Notes under the pieces: model-generated
The model's database searches: none
The model's input: only the letters and a program-made list of their open reading frames with translations
Told to the model about the DNA's origin: nothing
Assembly: GCF_003857055.1 (NCBI RefSeq)
Contig: NZ_QGSZ01000213.1
Location: 1 to 38,912 of the forward strand
Length of the DNA: 38,912 bases
Origin: Micromonospora inaquosa
Lineage (GTDB): Bacteria > Actinomycetota > Actinomycetes > Mycobacteriales > Micromonosporaceae
Direction of reading: 5' to 3'
Shown: positions 1 to 9,676 of the stretch, in pieces
Position numbering within the stretch: position 1 is the stretch's first letter
Layout: the number at the start of each line of letters is the position of its first letter
Translations under genes and position numbers: made by a program

Positions 1-76
1 CCCTCCCGTCATCCGCCGACCCCCGCCCCCGGGACCTCCATCACCTGTCAATTCGTTGCGCCGCGAGGAGGCACAG

Positions 77-274
77 TTGGACGAGCGTTTGCCGGACGGG
101 CCGTTGCCGCCCGCGTACCCGATCGTCGGGGCGCGGCCCCCGCAGCCGGACGGCGATCGGGTGCCCGCTCCGCCCCAGCCGACGCGGGCGCCGCTCACCC
201 GCCGGCAGTACTCCTACGGGTTCGCGATCGCTGTGGTCGTACTCGTGCTGTTCGTGGTTGGGGTGCTGCGGTGA
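77..274 (+). CDS. small single-pass membrane protein, unknown function
   Basis: This is a 65-residue protein whose family I do not recognise. A Pro-rich, probably cytoplasmic N-terminal half (about residues 1-42) is followed by RRQYSYGF and one strongly hydrophobic segment (FAIAVVVLVLFVVGVL) that runs almost to the C-terminus, so it looks tail-anchored. I chose the TTG at 77 because a good ribosome binding site (GAGGAGG, 65-71) lies 5 nt upstream; an in-frame TTG at 56 lies upstream of that site and is less likely. The stop falls 16 nt before the GTG of the downstream XRE regulator, so the two are probably co-transcribed and possibly translationally coupled. A role linked to the regulator, such as a membrane partner, is only an inference from position. 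Confidence 0.6.
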   Translation: MDERLPDGPLPPAYPIVGARPPQPDGDRVPAPPQPTRAPLTRRQYSYGFAIAVVVLVLFVVGVLR

Positions 275-290
275 GCGCGACGGGCCGGCG

Positions 291-1619
291 GTGAACGAGC
301 TGCCGGTGGGTCGCCGGGTCGCCCAGTGGCGCATCCGGCGGAACATGACGCAGCAGCAGTTCGCCGACCGGCTCGGCAAGTCGAAGAGTTGGGTGGACAA
401 GGTCGAGCGTGGGGTACGCAGGTTGGAGCGGGTGTCCAACCTGCGGGAGGTCGCCGAGACGCTGCGCATCGACGTGGAGGTCCTGCTGGCCGCCCGGCCG
501 GTGCGGCCGACCCCTGTTGCCGCCGGGGTGGACGGGGTCCGGACGGCGCTGGCGCGGTACCACCTACCGGGCGCGGCCCCACCGCCGTCGGTCGAGGAGT
601 TGGCTGCCCGGCTGGAGCATGCCGAGCAGAGCTACCGGCACGCCCGCCACCCGGCGTTGCTGACCCTGCTACCCGGCCTACTCGACGCCGCCCGCGAGGC
701 GCACGCGGCCGGCGAGGCGCACGCGGCCCGTCGCGGCGCGACGGACGCGCTGCTCGTGTCGGTGTACGCGCTCATCGCCCTGGTGCTGGTCAAGGTGGAC
801 CAGGGCGAACTGGCGTGGCTGGCCGCCGACCGTGGCATGACCGTCGCCCTGGCGACCCACGATCCGCGGTTGGCCGCCGTCGCCACCGTGTCACTGAGCC
901 AGGCCCTGCGGTCGCGTGGTCGACGGCGCTCCGCCCTGGACGCCGCGCTCATCGCCGCTGACCGCCTCGGCGCGCACGGCAACTCCTCGGTCGACGTGGC
1001 GCTGCGCGGGACGCTGCTCCTTCAGGCCGCCCTCGCCGCCGCAGGCGGGGGATGCGAACGCGTCGCCCGCGAGGCGCTCGACCAGGCTACGACGATCGCG
1101 CGGAACGTCGGACCGGACGGCAGCGTGAACTCCGACGGTGCCGGCTCCGAGGGCTTGGGCGCCGATGGTGCCGGCTCTGGCGGTGCCGGCCCTGGTGGTG
1201 CTGGCTCTGGTGGTGCCGGCTCTGGCGGTGCCGGCGTTGGTGGTGCTGGCTTCGGTGGTGCTGGCTCTGGTGTCGGGGGTTTGGGTCGGGCGGCCGTCGA
1301 GGCGGCCCGGGTGGTCGCCGAGGTGGCCCTCGGCGACATCGACACGGCGATGGCCCGGCACGGGCGGCTGGTGACAGGGGACGAGTGGCGGTGGCTGTCG
1401 CCTGAGCACCGGGCCGCGTACCTCCTTGATGTGGCCCGCGGGTACGCCCGGACCGGTGACATGCGCCGCGCGGGCCGGGCGGTGCTCGACGCGGAGCGCA
1501 CCGCCCACAGTGAGGTGCACGACCGCCTGGCGGCACGGAAGCTGGTCGCGGTCGTGTGGCGGTCCGCCGACGCCCCGGTCGGCCTGGCCCAACTCGCCGC
1601 CACCCTCCACGTCACCTGA
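291..1619 (+). CDS. XRE-family helix-turn-helix regulator with Gly-rich repeat insert
   Basis: This is a 442-residue predicted DNA-binding regulator. Residues about 6-62 form a Cro/C1-type helix-turn-helix (GRRVAQWRIRRNMTQQQFAD, then KSWVDKVERG), the form common in large actinobacterial XRE regulators. The rest is Ala/Leu/Arg-rich and helical and resembles TPR-like sensor domains, though no ligand can be named. It is interrupted at about residues 279-332 by a low-complexity stretch rich in Gly, Ala and Ser, encoded by a 15-nt tandem repeat (1167-1271). GTG 291 is preferred because the encoded N-terminus (NELPVGRRVAQWR) is typical of the family; an upstream TTG at 258 would overlap the small membrane protein gene. 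It ends facing the HNH gene. Its target promoter is not apparent. Confidence 0.85.
   Translation: MNELPVGRRVAQWRIRRNMTQQQFADRLGKSKSWVDKVERGVRRLERVSNLREVAETLRIDVEVLLAARPVRPTPVAAGVDGVRTALARYHLPGAAPPPSVEELAARLEHAEQSYRHARHPALLTLLPGLLDAAREAHAAGEAHAARRGATDALLVSVYALIALVLVKVDQGELAWLAADRGMTVALATHDPRLAAVATVSLSQALRSRGRRRSALDAALIAADRLGAHGNSSVDVALRGTLLLQAALAAAGGGCERVAREALDQATTIARNVGPDGSVNSDGAGSEGLGADGAGSGGAGPGGAGSGGAGSGGAGVGGAGFGGAGSGVGGLGRAAVEAARVVAEVALGDIDTAMARHGRLVTGDEWRWLSPEHRAAYLLDVARGYARTGDMRRAGRAVLDAERTAHSEVHDRLAARKLVAVVWRSADAPVGLAQLAATLHVT
1167..1271 (+). repeat. 15-nt tandem repeat, seven copies, in frame inside the XRE gene
   Basis: Seven consecutive 15-nt units of the form GGTGCYGGCNNYGGY encode a GAGxG pentapeptide (x = S, P, S, S, V, F, S). 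A degenerate flank (1126-1166) has similar Gly-rich content. Because the unit is a multiple of three, copy number can change without breaking the frame. It probably forms a flexible linker inside the sensor domain. Confidence 0.9.
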
Positions 1620-1622
1620 CGC

Positions 1623-1669
1623 ACCAGGCACCAGGCACCAGGTATCAGGTATCAGGTATCAGGTATCAG
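1623..1669. repeat. heptanucleotide tandem repeat between convergent genes
   Basis: Six full copies and one partial copy of a 7-nt unit run without a break: ACCAGGC twice, ACCAGGT once, ATCAGGT three times, then ATCAG. The tract lies in the 59-nt gap between the stops of the convergent XRE and HNH genes and nearly fills it. It could act as a termination region or simply be a slipped-strand microsatellite; no hairpin is obvious. Confidence 0.9.
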
Positions 1670-1678
1670 CGTCGATGG

Positions 1679-2935
1679 CTATCTGCGTCGGTGGTAGTGG
1701 TTGCGGCGGGGGAGTTGTGTGGGGTCGAGCCAGGCGGGTGGGATGAACTCGGGGTGGCCGTCGCCGCCAAGTCGGACCGACCAGTCGCCGTGGTGCAGGT
1801 GGCGATGGTGGTAGCCGCAGAGCAGCACGCTGTTGTCGAGGCTGGTGTCACCGCCGTCGGCCCAGTGCCGGATGTGGTGGCCGTCGCACCAGCGCGGCGG
1901 GCGATCACAGCCCGGGAAGGCGCAGCCACGGTCACGCAGCACCAGGGCGCGTCGCAGCGGCCCTGAGATGAGGCGGCGTTGCCGGCCGACGTCGAGTGGT
2001 TGACCGGCGCCACCGAGGACTGCGGGGAGGATAGCGGCGTCGCAGGCGAGCCGACGCACGGCCTCGGGGGTGAGCTGAAGGCCAGTGTCGAGCGCGCCGC
2101 TGCCCAGCTGTCGGGTCAGCTCGTCATAGCCGGTGGTGATGACGACCTGGGTGGGGTCGCCGCCGTTCTCGGGGAGGTCGCCGGTGCGCAGCGCGAGGCG
2201 GCACACGTCGGCGAGGGCGTCATGGCGGCGCTGCCCCGCAGTGCGGGGGTCGTCGGGGCCAAGCGGTGCGCTGAGGGGGTCGATGGCGGCGCGCAGCGCG
2301 GCGGCGGCCTCGGTGTCGAGGATGCCGGTGAGGCGTAGCCGACCGTCGGTCTGCTCGCTGATCGTGAGGTGTCGGTCCCGGGCGGCCCGCGACTCCTGCG
2401 CCCGCACCGCCGCCTCGGCGGCGGCGTCGGCGGCCTCCGGGGCGACGTGGTCGAGGATCCGGGTGCCAAGTTTGCGCAGCAGGCCGGCGTCGAACTGCGC
2501 CGCCCAACCGACGAGGACACCGACGGCCTTGTCGGCGGCCTCCGCGCCGGCGCTGGCGTGGACGGTCTCGACGGTCTCGGCGATGACCCGGACCTGCTCC
2601 ACGTCGACCGTTGCGGCGGCCAACGCGTCCTGCACCCCAGGCGGGGCGGCGTCGAGGGTCGCGGCCAGCTCGACCAGACGCCGGGCGGCGCCGACCCCGA
2701 GCCGCAGCCGGTCCCGCAGCCACACGGCTGTCGAGGACGCGCCCTGCGCCGTCGCGGTGCCTCGACCGTCCAGCTCGCGTACGAGGCCCAGCTTGACCGC
2801 GGCCAGGCGTTGCTCCAGCCGATGTGCCGCGTCCAGTGCCGCCACGAGATCGTGCTCGCTGGCGGCCCAGGCGGCCGTGTCGAAGCAGGCCGCCACCGCG
2901 GCCTCCGCCTGCTCCAACGCATCGATCACCACCAC
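1679..2935 (-). CDS. DUF222 domain HNH endonuclease-like protein (13E12 repeat family)
   Basis: This 418-residue protein has the layout usual for actinobacterial DUF222-HNH proteins. A long helical DUF222 region occupies about residues 5-310. A C-terminal HNH nuclease fold covers about 335-383, with CAFPGC and its paired cysteine, DGHHIRHWADGG, the Asn-containing SLDNSVLLC, and YHHRHLHHG. It should cut DNA using the His residues and a metal ion; the biological role of this abundant family is not established. Three in-frame GTG codons (2935, 2932, 2929) open the gene. The hexamer TAAGTT (minus strand, 2936-2941) abuts the first, so translation from 2929 would fit the leaderless spacing seen at other genes here. 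The gene stands alone, pointing towards the XRE regulator, and shows no damage. Confidence 0.9.
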   Translation of the reverse strand: MVVIDALEQAEAAVAACFDTAAWAASEHDLVAALDAAHRLEQRLAAVKLGLVRELDGRGTATAQGASSTAVWLRDRLRLGVGAARRLVELAATLDAAPPGVQDALAAATVDVEQVRVIAETVETVHASAGAEAADKAVGVLVGWAAQFDAGLLRKLGTRILDHVAPEAADAAAEAAVRAQESRAARDRHLTISEQTDGRLRLTGILDTEAAAALRAAIDPLSAPLGPDDPRTAGQRRHDALADVCRLALRTGDLPENGGDPTQVVITTGYDELTRQLGSGALDTGLQLTPEAVRRLACDAAILPAVLGGAGQPLDVGRQRRLISGPLRRALVLRDRGCAFPGCDRPPRWCDGHHIRHWADGGDTSLDNSVLLCGYHHRHLHHGDWSVRLGGDGHPEFIPPAWLDPTQLPRRNHYHRRR

Positions 2936-2941
2936 AACTTA
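2936..2941 (-). promoter_or_regulatory. putative -10 element for a leaderless HNH transcript
   Basis: TAAGTT on the minus strand ends 6 nt before the third in-frame GTG (2929). No Shine-Dalgarno sequence is present. A -35 element is not clear. Confidence 0.35.
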
Positions 2942-3024
2942 GAACAGCTGTACGGCATCCTTCGGCACCCGTTGCCGGCCTGGCCGAAGCGAATCACCGG
3001 ACCACGGCGTGCGCGCGGGTGGCG

Positions 3025-3030
3025 TAGCCT
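3025..3030 (+). promoter_or_regulatory. putative -10 element for a leaderless inositol-synthase-like transcript
   Basis: TAGCCT ends 6 nt before the GTG at 3037, with no ribosome binding site between. The spacing matches that at glgC and the dGTPase gene. No convincing -35 box is seen. Confidence 0.4.
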
Positions 3031-3036
3031 CCGGCC

Positions 3037-3678
3037 GTGATCAAAAAGGTGAGGGTCGCGGTTGTGGGCGTCGGCAACAACACCTCCGCGCTGGTGCAGG
3101 GAATCGCCCTGCACCGCGAGAGCGGCAGTCTGGTGGGTGTTCGCAGGCCGATTGTCGACGGGATCGCGGTGGGCGACATTGAGTTCGTCGCGGCCTTCGC
3201 CACCTCCAAGGAGAAGATCGGCAGAGATCTGACCGAGGCGATCTTCCTGCCGCCCAACAACTTCCCCCGGCTCAACTGCGACCTGCCCAGGGCAGGTGTT
3301 CCCGTCACCGAAGGGCTTGTCGACGCGACCGCTGTGGACCGGGTGGCGGCGGCGCTGGGTGGGGCTGAGGTGCTGCTCTACTCCGCGCCGAGTGGCCGAC
3401 CGGAGGTCGCACGGGCGTACGCCGAGGCAGCGCGGACGGCCGGCGTCGCCTTCATCAACACCACCGCCGACCCGATCTCCCGCGATCCGCAGGTGATGAG
3501 CGGGTTCGAGGCGGCCGGTCTGCCGCTGCTCGGAGACGACCTGGCCAGCCAGTTCGGCACCTCGGTGGTGCACAACGCGCTGCTGCGGTTGTTGCAGGAG
3601 CGGGGCCTCACGCTGGTCAGCTCGTACCAGGTCAAGGCTTGCCCAGCCGGGGCGGTCGCGGCGGACGACGGTGCGTGA
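3037..3678 (+). CDS. truncated inositol-3-phosphate synthase-like protein, possible pseudogene
   Basis: The 213 residues resemble the N-terminal part of actinobacterial myo-inositol-3-phosphate synthases, which convert glucose-6-phosphate to inositol-3-phosphate with NAD. The Rossmann motif VGVGNNTSALVQG is at residues 10-22, followed by DIEFVAAF, the AIFLPPNN segment and LLGDDLASQFG. Full-length family members are about 360 residues. Here the match stops near LVSSYQV (about 197-203), just where the conserved GGN-containing region that starts the catalytic and tetramerisation domain should begin. It is replaced by an unrelated 10-residue tail, and crcB starts 9 nt after the stop. The protein should bind nucleotide at best and probably lacks synthase activity, which suggests a deletion joining this gene to the crcB pair. 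A shorter functional relative cannot be excluded. Confidence 0.65.
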   Translation: MIKKVRVAVVGVGNNTSALVQGIALHRESGSLVGVRRPIVDGIAVGDIEFVAAFATSKEKIGRDLTEAIFLPPNNFPRLNCDLPRAGVPVTEGLVDATAVDRVAAALGGAEVLLYSAPSGRPEVARAYAEAARTAGVAFINTTADPISRDPQVMSGFEAAGLPLLGDDLASQFGTSVVHNALLRLLQERGLTLVSSYQVKACPAGAVAADDGA

Positions 3679-3686
3679 ATGGGTGC

Positions 3687-4085
3687 ATGACAATCCTCGC
3701 GATCGTCGTCGGCGGTGGCATCGGCGCCACCCTGCGTTACCTGCTGGGGCTCGGGCTCGCGCCGTCCACGCCGCCTGACTTCCCCTGGGTCACCTTCGTG
3801 ATCAACATGGTGGGCGCCTTCGCGCTCGGCGCCGTGATGACGCTGCTCGCGGCACACCGGCTGCCCGGCCCGTGGGGCAAGCCGTTTCTGTCGACCGGGC
3901 TCATCGGCGGGTTCACGACCTGGTCGCACTTCATCGTCGAGTCCGACCAACTGATCGGGGCGCGGCGCAGCGCCATCGGCATCGTCTATCTCGTCGTGTC
4001 CATCGTCGGTGGAGTGCTCGCGGCGGCGCTCGGCGCCCGGCTGGCGGAACTGCGGGTGGGGCACCCGGCGGGAAGGCGCGCCTGA
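3687..4085 (+). CDS. crcB: CrcB/Fluc fluoride channel subunit, first copy
   Basis: This 132-residue integral membrane protein has four predicted hydrophobic helices and the family signatures GGGIGATLRY (N-terminus), FVINMVGAFALG (helix 2) and STGLIGGFTTW (the region that breaks the third helix). Fluc channels export fluoride passively as dual-topology dimers; Gram-positive bacteria often encode two subunits that pair as a heterodimer. ATG 3687 is chosen because MTILAIVVGGG matches the family start; an upstream in-frame start would read back through the end of the truncated gene. The stop overlaps the start of the second copy (TGATG at 4083-4087), so translation is coupled. I see no fluoride riboswitch upstream. 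Confidence 0.92.
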   Translation: MTILAIVVGGGIGATLRYLLGLGLAPSTPPDFPWVTFVINMVGAFALGAVMTLLAAHRLPGPWGKPFLSTGLIGGFTTWSHFIVESDQLIGARRSAIGIVYLVVSIVGGVLAAALGARLAELRVGHPAGRRA

Positions 4086-4480
4086 TGTGGGTGGGCATCG
4101 GGGTGTTCCTGGCCGGCGGGCTGGGCGCGCTGTCCCGCGCCGGGGTGGACGCGCTGGTGAAGCCGTGGTGGAGCGCGCGGGCCACCGGGTCCAGCAAAGC
4201 CTTCCCGGCGAGCACCTTCCTGATCAACGTCTCCGGTGCCTTCGTGCTCGGCATCGTCACCGGCTACGCCGTGAAGAACACCGCCGCCGGCGCACAGGAC
4301 TTCGCCGCCGTCGTCGGCGTCGGCTTCCTCGGCGCCTACACCACCTTCTCCACCGAGGAATGGCACTCCCTCGGGCTGCTACGCAAGAACGCCGCCGTCG
4401 AGGCCTTCAACGTGCTCGGCAGCCTCTGCGCGAGCCTCGTGCTGGCCGCGCTCGGCCTGTGGCTCGGCAGCCTGCTCTAG
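4085..4480 (+). CDS. crcB: CrcB/Fluc fluoride channel subunit, second copy
   Basis: This 131-residue protein has four membrane helices and the signatures GGLGALSRAG, STFLINVSGAFVLG and GFLGAYTTFSTEEW. It differs clearly from the upstream copy, so the pair probably assembles as a heterodimeric fluoride channel (inferred from the tandem arrangement and family knowledge). The ATG shares one base with the stop of the first copy. The TAG stop (4478-4480) overlaps the antisense stop of glgA (4477-4479), so two convergent genes end on the same four bases with no room for a conventional terminator. Confidence 0.92.
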   Translation: MWVGIGVFLAGGLGALSRAGVDALVKPWWSARATGSSKAFPASTFLINVSGAFVLGIVTGYAVKNTAAGAQDFAAVVGVGFLGAYTTFSTEEWHSLGLLRKNAAVEAFNVLGSLCASLVLAALGLWLGSLL

Positions 4481-5682
4481 GGGGCCAGCACGGAGCGGTA
4501 GATGTCCACGGTGCGGGCGGCGATGGCGTCCCAGGAGAAGTGCTCCACCGCGCGCCGCCGGCCGGCCAGGCCGAACCGTTCGGTGCGCGCCGCGTCGGCC
4601 AGCAGCGTGTTGATCGCCGCCGCCAGATCGGCCACGAAGCGGTCCGGGGCCAGTGGCGTGCCGGAGCCGTCGGTGGCCTGCTCGATCGGCACCAACAGGC
4701 CCGTCTCACCGTCGGCCACCACCTCGGGGATACCGCCGGTGGCGGTCGCCACCACCGCCGTCTCGCAGGCCATCGCCTCCAGGTTGACGATGCCCATCGG
4801 CTCGTAGACCGACGGGCAGGCGAAGACGGTGGCGTGGGTGAGCACCTGGATCACCTCGGGCTTGGGCAGCATCTCCGCCACCCAGACCACCCCGGAACGG
4901 TTGGCCCGCAGCTCGGCCACCAACTCCTCCACCTCGGCGGCGATCTCGGCCGTGTCCGGCGCACCCGCGAGCAGCACCAGCTGGGTGTCCGCCGGCAACT
5001 CCCGGGCGGCGCGCAGCAGGTAGGGCAGGCCCTTCTGCCGAGTGATCCTTCCCACGTAGACGACGCTGGGTCGGGACGGGTCGATGCCGAGCCGGTCGAG
5101 CACGTCGGTGCCGGGGTCCGGGGCGTACTGGATGGTGTCGATGCCGTTGTAGACCACCCGGACCCGGTCCGGGTCGATCTGCGGGTAGGCGGTGAGCACG
5201 TCGTTGCGCATCCCCCCGCTGACCGCGATGATCGCGTCGGCCGACTCGTACGCGGTGCGCTCGATCCAGGACGAGAGCGCGTAACCGCCGCCGAGCTGCT
5301 CGGCCTTCCACGGCCGCAGTGGTTCCAGGCTGTGCGCGGTCACCACGTGCGGCACCCCGTGCAGCAGCTTCGCGGTGTGACCGGCCAGGTTCGCGTACCA
5401 GGTGTGGCTGTGCACCACGTCGGTGCCGGCCGTGCCGGCGGCCATCTCCAGGTCCACGCCCATCGTGCGCAGCGCGGCGTTCGCGCCGGTCAGGCCGGAC
5501 GGTTCGGCGTACGCGGTGACGCCCGGCTCGGTGCGCGGCAGGCCGAAGCAGTGCACCCGCACGTCGGCGAGGCGGCGCAACTCCCGAGCCAGGTACTCGA
5601 CGTGCACGCCCGCGCCGCCGTAGACCTCCGGTGGGTACTCGCGGGTGAGCAGATCGACGCGCAGCGGGGAGGGTTCCGTCAT
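4477..5682 (-). CDS. glgA: GT4 glycogen synthase / maltose-1-phosphate synthase (GlgA/GlgM type)
   Basis: This 401-residue glycosyltransferase has the GT-B fold. The N-terminal sugar-acceptor motif is EYPPEVYGGAGVHVEYLA (about residues 15-32). The nucleotide-sugar-binding C-terminal half shows VVYVGRITRQKGL and the ExxxxxxxE pair in YEPMGIVNLEAMACE. The length and EYPPEVYGGAGVHV match the actinobacterial GT4 form, not the longer GT5 GlgA with KTGG. In mycobacteria this enzyme (GlgM, Rv1212c) is divergent from glgC, as here, and makes alpha-maltose-1-phosphate from ADP-glucose and glucose-1-phosphate for GlgE. Whether this copy favours maltose-1-P or glycogen extension cannot be read from sequence. 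TAGGGT (5691-5696, minus) ends 8 nt before the ATG, suggesting a leaderless mRNA. Confidence 0.92.
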   Translation of the reverse strand: MTEPSPLRVDLLTREYPPEVYGGAGVHVEYLARELRRLADVRVHCFGLPRTEPGVTAYAEPSGLTGANAALRTMGVDLEMAAGTAGTDVVHSHTWYANLAGHTAKLLHGVPHVVTAHSLEPLRPWKAEQLGGGYALSSWIERTAYESADAIIAVSGGMRNDVLTAYPQIDPDRVRVVYNGIDTIQYAPDPGTDVLDRLGIDPSRPSVVYVGRITRQKGLPYLLRAARELPADTQLVLLAGAPDTAEIAAEVEELVAELRANRSGVVWVAEMLPKPEVIQVLTHATVFACPSVYEPMGIVNLEAMACETAVVATATGGIPEVVADGETGLLVPIEQATDGSGTPLAPDRFVADLAAAINTLLADAARTERFGLAGRRRAVEHFSWDAIAARTVDIYRSVLAP

Positions 5683-5690
5683 GACCCCGC

Positions 5691-5696
5691 ACCCTA
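5691..5696 (-). promoter_or_regulatory. putative -10 element of glgA
   Basis: TAGGGT on the minus strand lies 8 nt before the glgA ATG, in the 72-nt divergent glgA-glgC interval. Transcription would begin at or near the start codon. Confidence 0.45.
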
Positions 5697-5742
5697 GTGC
5701 AGAAGACTCCCCGTACGAGTGGTGAAGTGGGGCAAGGGTGGA

Positions 5743-5748
5743 TAGCGT
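5743..5748 (+). promoter_or_regulatory. putative -10 element of glgC
   Basis: TAGCGT ends 6 nt before the glgC ATG. It is identical to the hexamer before the dGTPase gene (32307-32312). No Shine-Dalgarno sequence is present, which fits a leaderless start. Confidence 0.45.
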
Positions 5749-5754
5749 CGTGGC

Positions 5755-6987
5755 ATGGCTGCCAAGGTGCTCGCGATCGTCCTGGCGGGTGGGGAGGGCA
5801 AGCGCCTGATGCCACTCACCACGGACCGGGCCAAGCCGGCCGTCCCGTTCGGCGGGATGTACCGCATGGTCGACTTCGTCCTCTCCAACCTGGCCAACGC
5901 CGGCTATCTCAAGATCGTCGTGCTGACCCAGTACAAGTCCCACTCCCTCGACCGGCACATCACCAAGACCTGGCGGATGTCCACCCTGCTCGGCAACTAC
6001 GTCACCCCGGTGCCCGCACAGCAACGCCGCGGCCCGTGGTGGTTCGCCGGCTCGGCCGACGCCATCTACCAGAGCTTCAACCTCATCAACGACGAGCAGC
6101 CCGACTACGTGATCGTCTTCGGCGCCGACCACATCTACCGGATGGACCCGCGGCAGATGGTGGAGGACCACATCGCCTCCGGCGCGGCGGTGACCGTCGC
6201 CGGCATCCGCCAGCCGCTGTCGACGGCCGACCAGTTCGGCGTCATCGAGGTCGGCGAGGACGGCAAGCGGATCCGGGCGTTCCGCGAGAAGCCCACCGAC
6301 GCGGTGGGCCTGCCCGACGCACCGGACGAGATCTACGCCTCGATGGGCAACTACGTCTTCACCACCCGGGCGCTCTGCGAGGCTGTCGAGCGCGACGCCG
6401 AAGACAAGACCAGTAAGCACGACATGGGCGGCAGCATCATCCCGATGCTCGTCGAGCGCGGCGAGGCCAACGTCTACGACTTCCGCGACAACGAGGTGCC
6501 GGGCAGCACCGACCGTGACCGCGGCTACTGGCGGGACGTGGGAACGCTGGACTCGTTCTACGACGCGCACATGGATCTGATCAACGTGCACCCCGTCTTC
6601 AACATGTACAACTTCGACTGGCCGATCTACACCGAGCAGCCGCCGTGGCCGCCGGCGAAGTTCGTCCACCAGTGGGGTGAGCGGGTCGGCCGGGCGGTCG
6701 GCTCGATGGTCTCACCGGGAGTGGTGATCTCCGGCTCGCTGGTGGAGAACTCGATCGTCTCGCCGAAGGTGCGGGTGCACTCCTGGGCGCACGTCGAGGG
6801 CTCGGTGCTGATGGAGGGTGTGGAGATCGGCCGGCACGCGGTGATCCGGCGGGCCATCCTGGACAAGAACGTGTTCGTCCCGGAGGGCGTCGAGATCGGC
6901 GTCGACCTGGAGAAGGACCGGCAGCGCTACACGGTCTCCGACAACGGCATCGTGGTGATCGGCAAGGGCCAGAAGGTCGTGCCGTGA
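5755..6987 (+). CDS. glgC: glucose-1-phosphate adenylyltransferase
   Basis: GlgC makes ADP-glucose from ATP and glucose-1-phosphate, the committed step towards glycogen and related alpha-glucans. The 410 residues start with the nucleotidyltransferase motif [14 protein letters not shown] (about 8-21). They continue with KPAVPFGG, the [10 protein letters not shown] metal and sugar-binding region, and AFREKP, and end in a left-handed beta-helix domain (about 300-400; [23 protein letters not shown]). Length and motifs are normal for an active bacterial enzyme. It is transcribed divergently from glgA over a 72-nt interval, and pgm follows 31 nt downstream, so substrate and product enzymes are adjacent. 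Confidence 0.97.
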   Translation: MAAKVLAIVLAGGEGKRLMPLTTDRAKPAVPFGGMYRMVDFVLSNLANAGYLKIVVLTQYKSHSLDRHITKTWRMSTLLGNYVTPVPAQQRRGPWWFAGSADAIYQSFNLINDEQPDYVIVFGADHIYRMDPRQMVEDHIASGAAVTVAGIRQPLSTADQFGVIEVGEDGKRIRAFREKPTDAVGLPDAPDEIYASMGNYVFTTRALCEAVERDAEDKTSKHDMGGSIIPMLVERGEANVYDFRDNEVPGSTDRDRGYWRDVGTLDSFYDAHMDLINVHPVFNMYNFDWPIYTEQPPWPPAKFVHQWGERVGRAVGSMVSPGVVISGSLVENSIVSPKVRVHSWAHVEGSVLMEGVEIGRHAVIRRAILDKNVFVPEGVEIGVDLEKDRQRYTVSDNGIVVIGKGQKVVP

Positions 6988-7018
6988 CCGTCCCGCACTC
7001 CCCGAGGAGGATCCCGCA

Positions 7019-8662
<1,644 letters not shown>

Positions 8663-8667
8663 GCCTC

Positions 8668-8702
8668 GTTGGTCAACAGGGTGCGGGGCCCTGTTGATCA
8701 AC
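8668..8702. terminator. bidirectional hairpin terminator between pgm and nadK
   Basis: A 14-bp stem (8668-8681 with 8689-8702, one G-T mismatch) and a 7-nt loop sit between the pgm stop (8662) and the end of the convergent nadK (8712). There is no U-tract, as is common for actinobacterial terminators. Confidence 0.75.
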
Positions 8703-8711
8703 ATGGCGTGG

Positions 8712-9629
8712 TCAGCAGGGCGGGGGTAGTTCCTTCCGGGTGCGGCGCAGCTCCTCGGGGAGCAGTTCGCGCAACTGCTCGGGCAGGAACGGCAGGTCGA
8801 GCAGTGTCATCTTCAACTGGTTGCGTTCCTGGTAACGCAGCGGGTCGAAGCGCACCACCAGACCGGCGTTGCGGCGGTAGCTGATATCCACCGCTCCCTC
8901 CGTGGCCGCGTCCCGGAACACCAACCCGTCCATCTCCACCACCACCGGCGACGAGTCGGGCTCCAACTCCAGCCGGATCTTCTCGTCCGGCGCGAGCACC
9001 ACCGACCGGGAGATACCGGCCATCGGCGCGGACGGCGTGATCACCACCGAGTCCGCCGCCGGGGAGATCAGCGGGCCGCCGGCCGCGTAGCTGTACGCCG
9101 TCGAGCCGATCGGGGTGCTCACCACCACGGCGTCACAGCGGTAGTAGCCGTACTGCTGGCCGTCGATGGCGAGGGTGAGGTTGACGAAGCCCGAGCCGGG
9201 TTGGCGGACCAGCGCGATGTCGTTGAACGCCACCACGTCGTCACCGCAGACGTCGCAGGCCAGGCAGGCGTGCGACTCGATGGTGAAATCCTTCGACAAC
9301 AACCGGCTCAGCGCCTCGGGCAGATCCGGCGGTTCGATCTCGACCAGAAAACCCAGGCGACCCAGGTGTACGCCGAGCACCGGCTTCGGGTCGAGCACGG
9401 CCGAACGCAGCGCACCCAGCATGGTGCCGTCCCCGCCGATGCTGATCAGGGCGTCGGCGCGGGTCGCCACCTCGTCCGCCGGCACCGGTACGACGCAGGA
9501 CGGGACGCGGTGCTGGTCCTCCTCGCGCACCATCAGCGTCTTGTGGTGACGCGTCGCCCACCGCTCGATGATCCCGACCACCTCGGTGACATCCCGGGTG
9601 GGGTGCAGCACAAGTCCCAGCCCCGACAC
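8712..9629 (-). CDS. nadK: NAD kinase
   Basis: NAD kinase phosphorylates NAD to NADP in the cytoplasm. The 305-residue protein carries the diagnostic GGDGTM loop (65-70), the FNDIALVR segment, and the STPIGSTAYSYAAGGP substrate-binding loop, all intact. The C-terminus extends past the core as a Leu/Glu/Arg-rich helix (about 270-305), which is usual in actinobacteria. GTG 9629 is the start that gives the standard N-terminal beta strand (LGLVLHPTRD). No strong ribosome binding site is seen. The 36-bp palindrome just upstream probably ends transcription from the carboxypeptidase gene, leaving nadK on its own promoter. Confidence 0.93.
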   Translation of the reverse strand: MSGLGLVLHPTRDVTEVVGIIERWATRHHKTLMVREEDQHRVPSCVVPVPADEVATRADALISIGGDGTMLGALRSAVLDPKPVLGVHLGRLGFLVEIEPPDLPEALSRLLSKDFTIESHACLACDVCGDDVVAFNDIALVRQPGSGFVNLTLAIDGQQYGYYRCDAVVVSTPIGSTAYSYAAGGPLISPAADSVVITPSAPMAGISRSVVLAPDEKIRLELEPDSSPVVVEMDGLVFRDAATEGAVDISYRRNAGLVVRFDPLRYQERNQLKMTLLDLPFLPEQLRELLPEELRRTRKELPPPC

Positions 9630-9676
9630 CCGTACAGCTCACCACATCGGCGGCGACCGCACCCGGCGTACACCGA

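Noticed and set aside
1679..2935. The DUF222-HNH gene as a homing endonuclease or mobile intron
   Set aside because: It stands alone with no intron, intein or insertion boundaries, and this family is common and scattered in actinobacteria.
3600..3690. A fluoride riboswitch before crcB
   Set aside because: The space is occupied by the end of the truncated gene and I could not find the conserved riboswitch core or its pseudoknot.
5683..6669. An open extension upstream of glgA on the minus strand
   Set aside because: It is antisense to glgC, and the glgA N-terminus and promoter-like hexamer fix the start at 5682.
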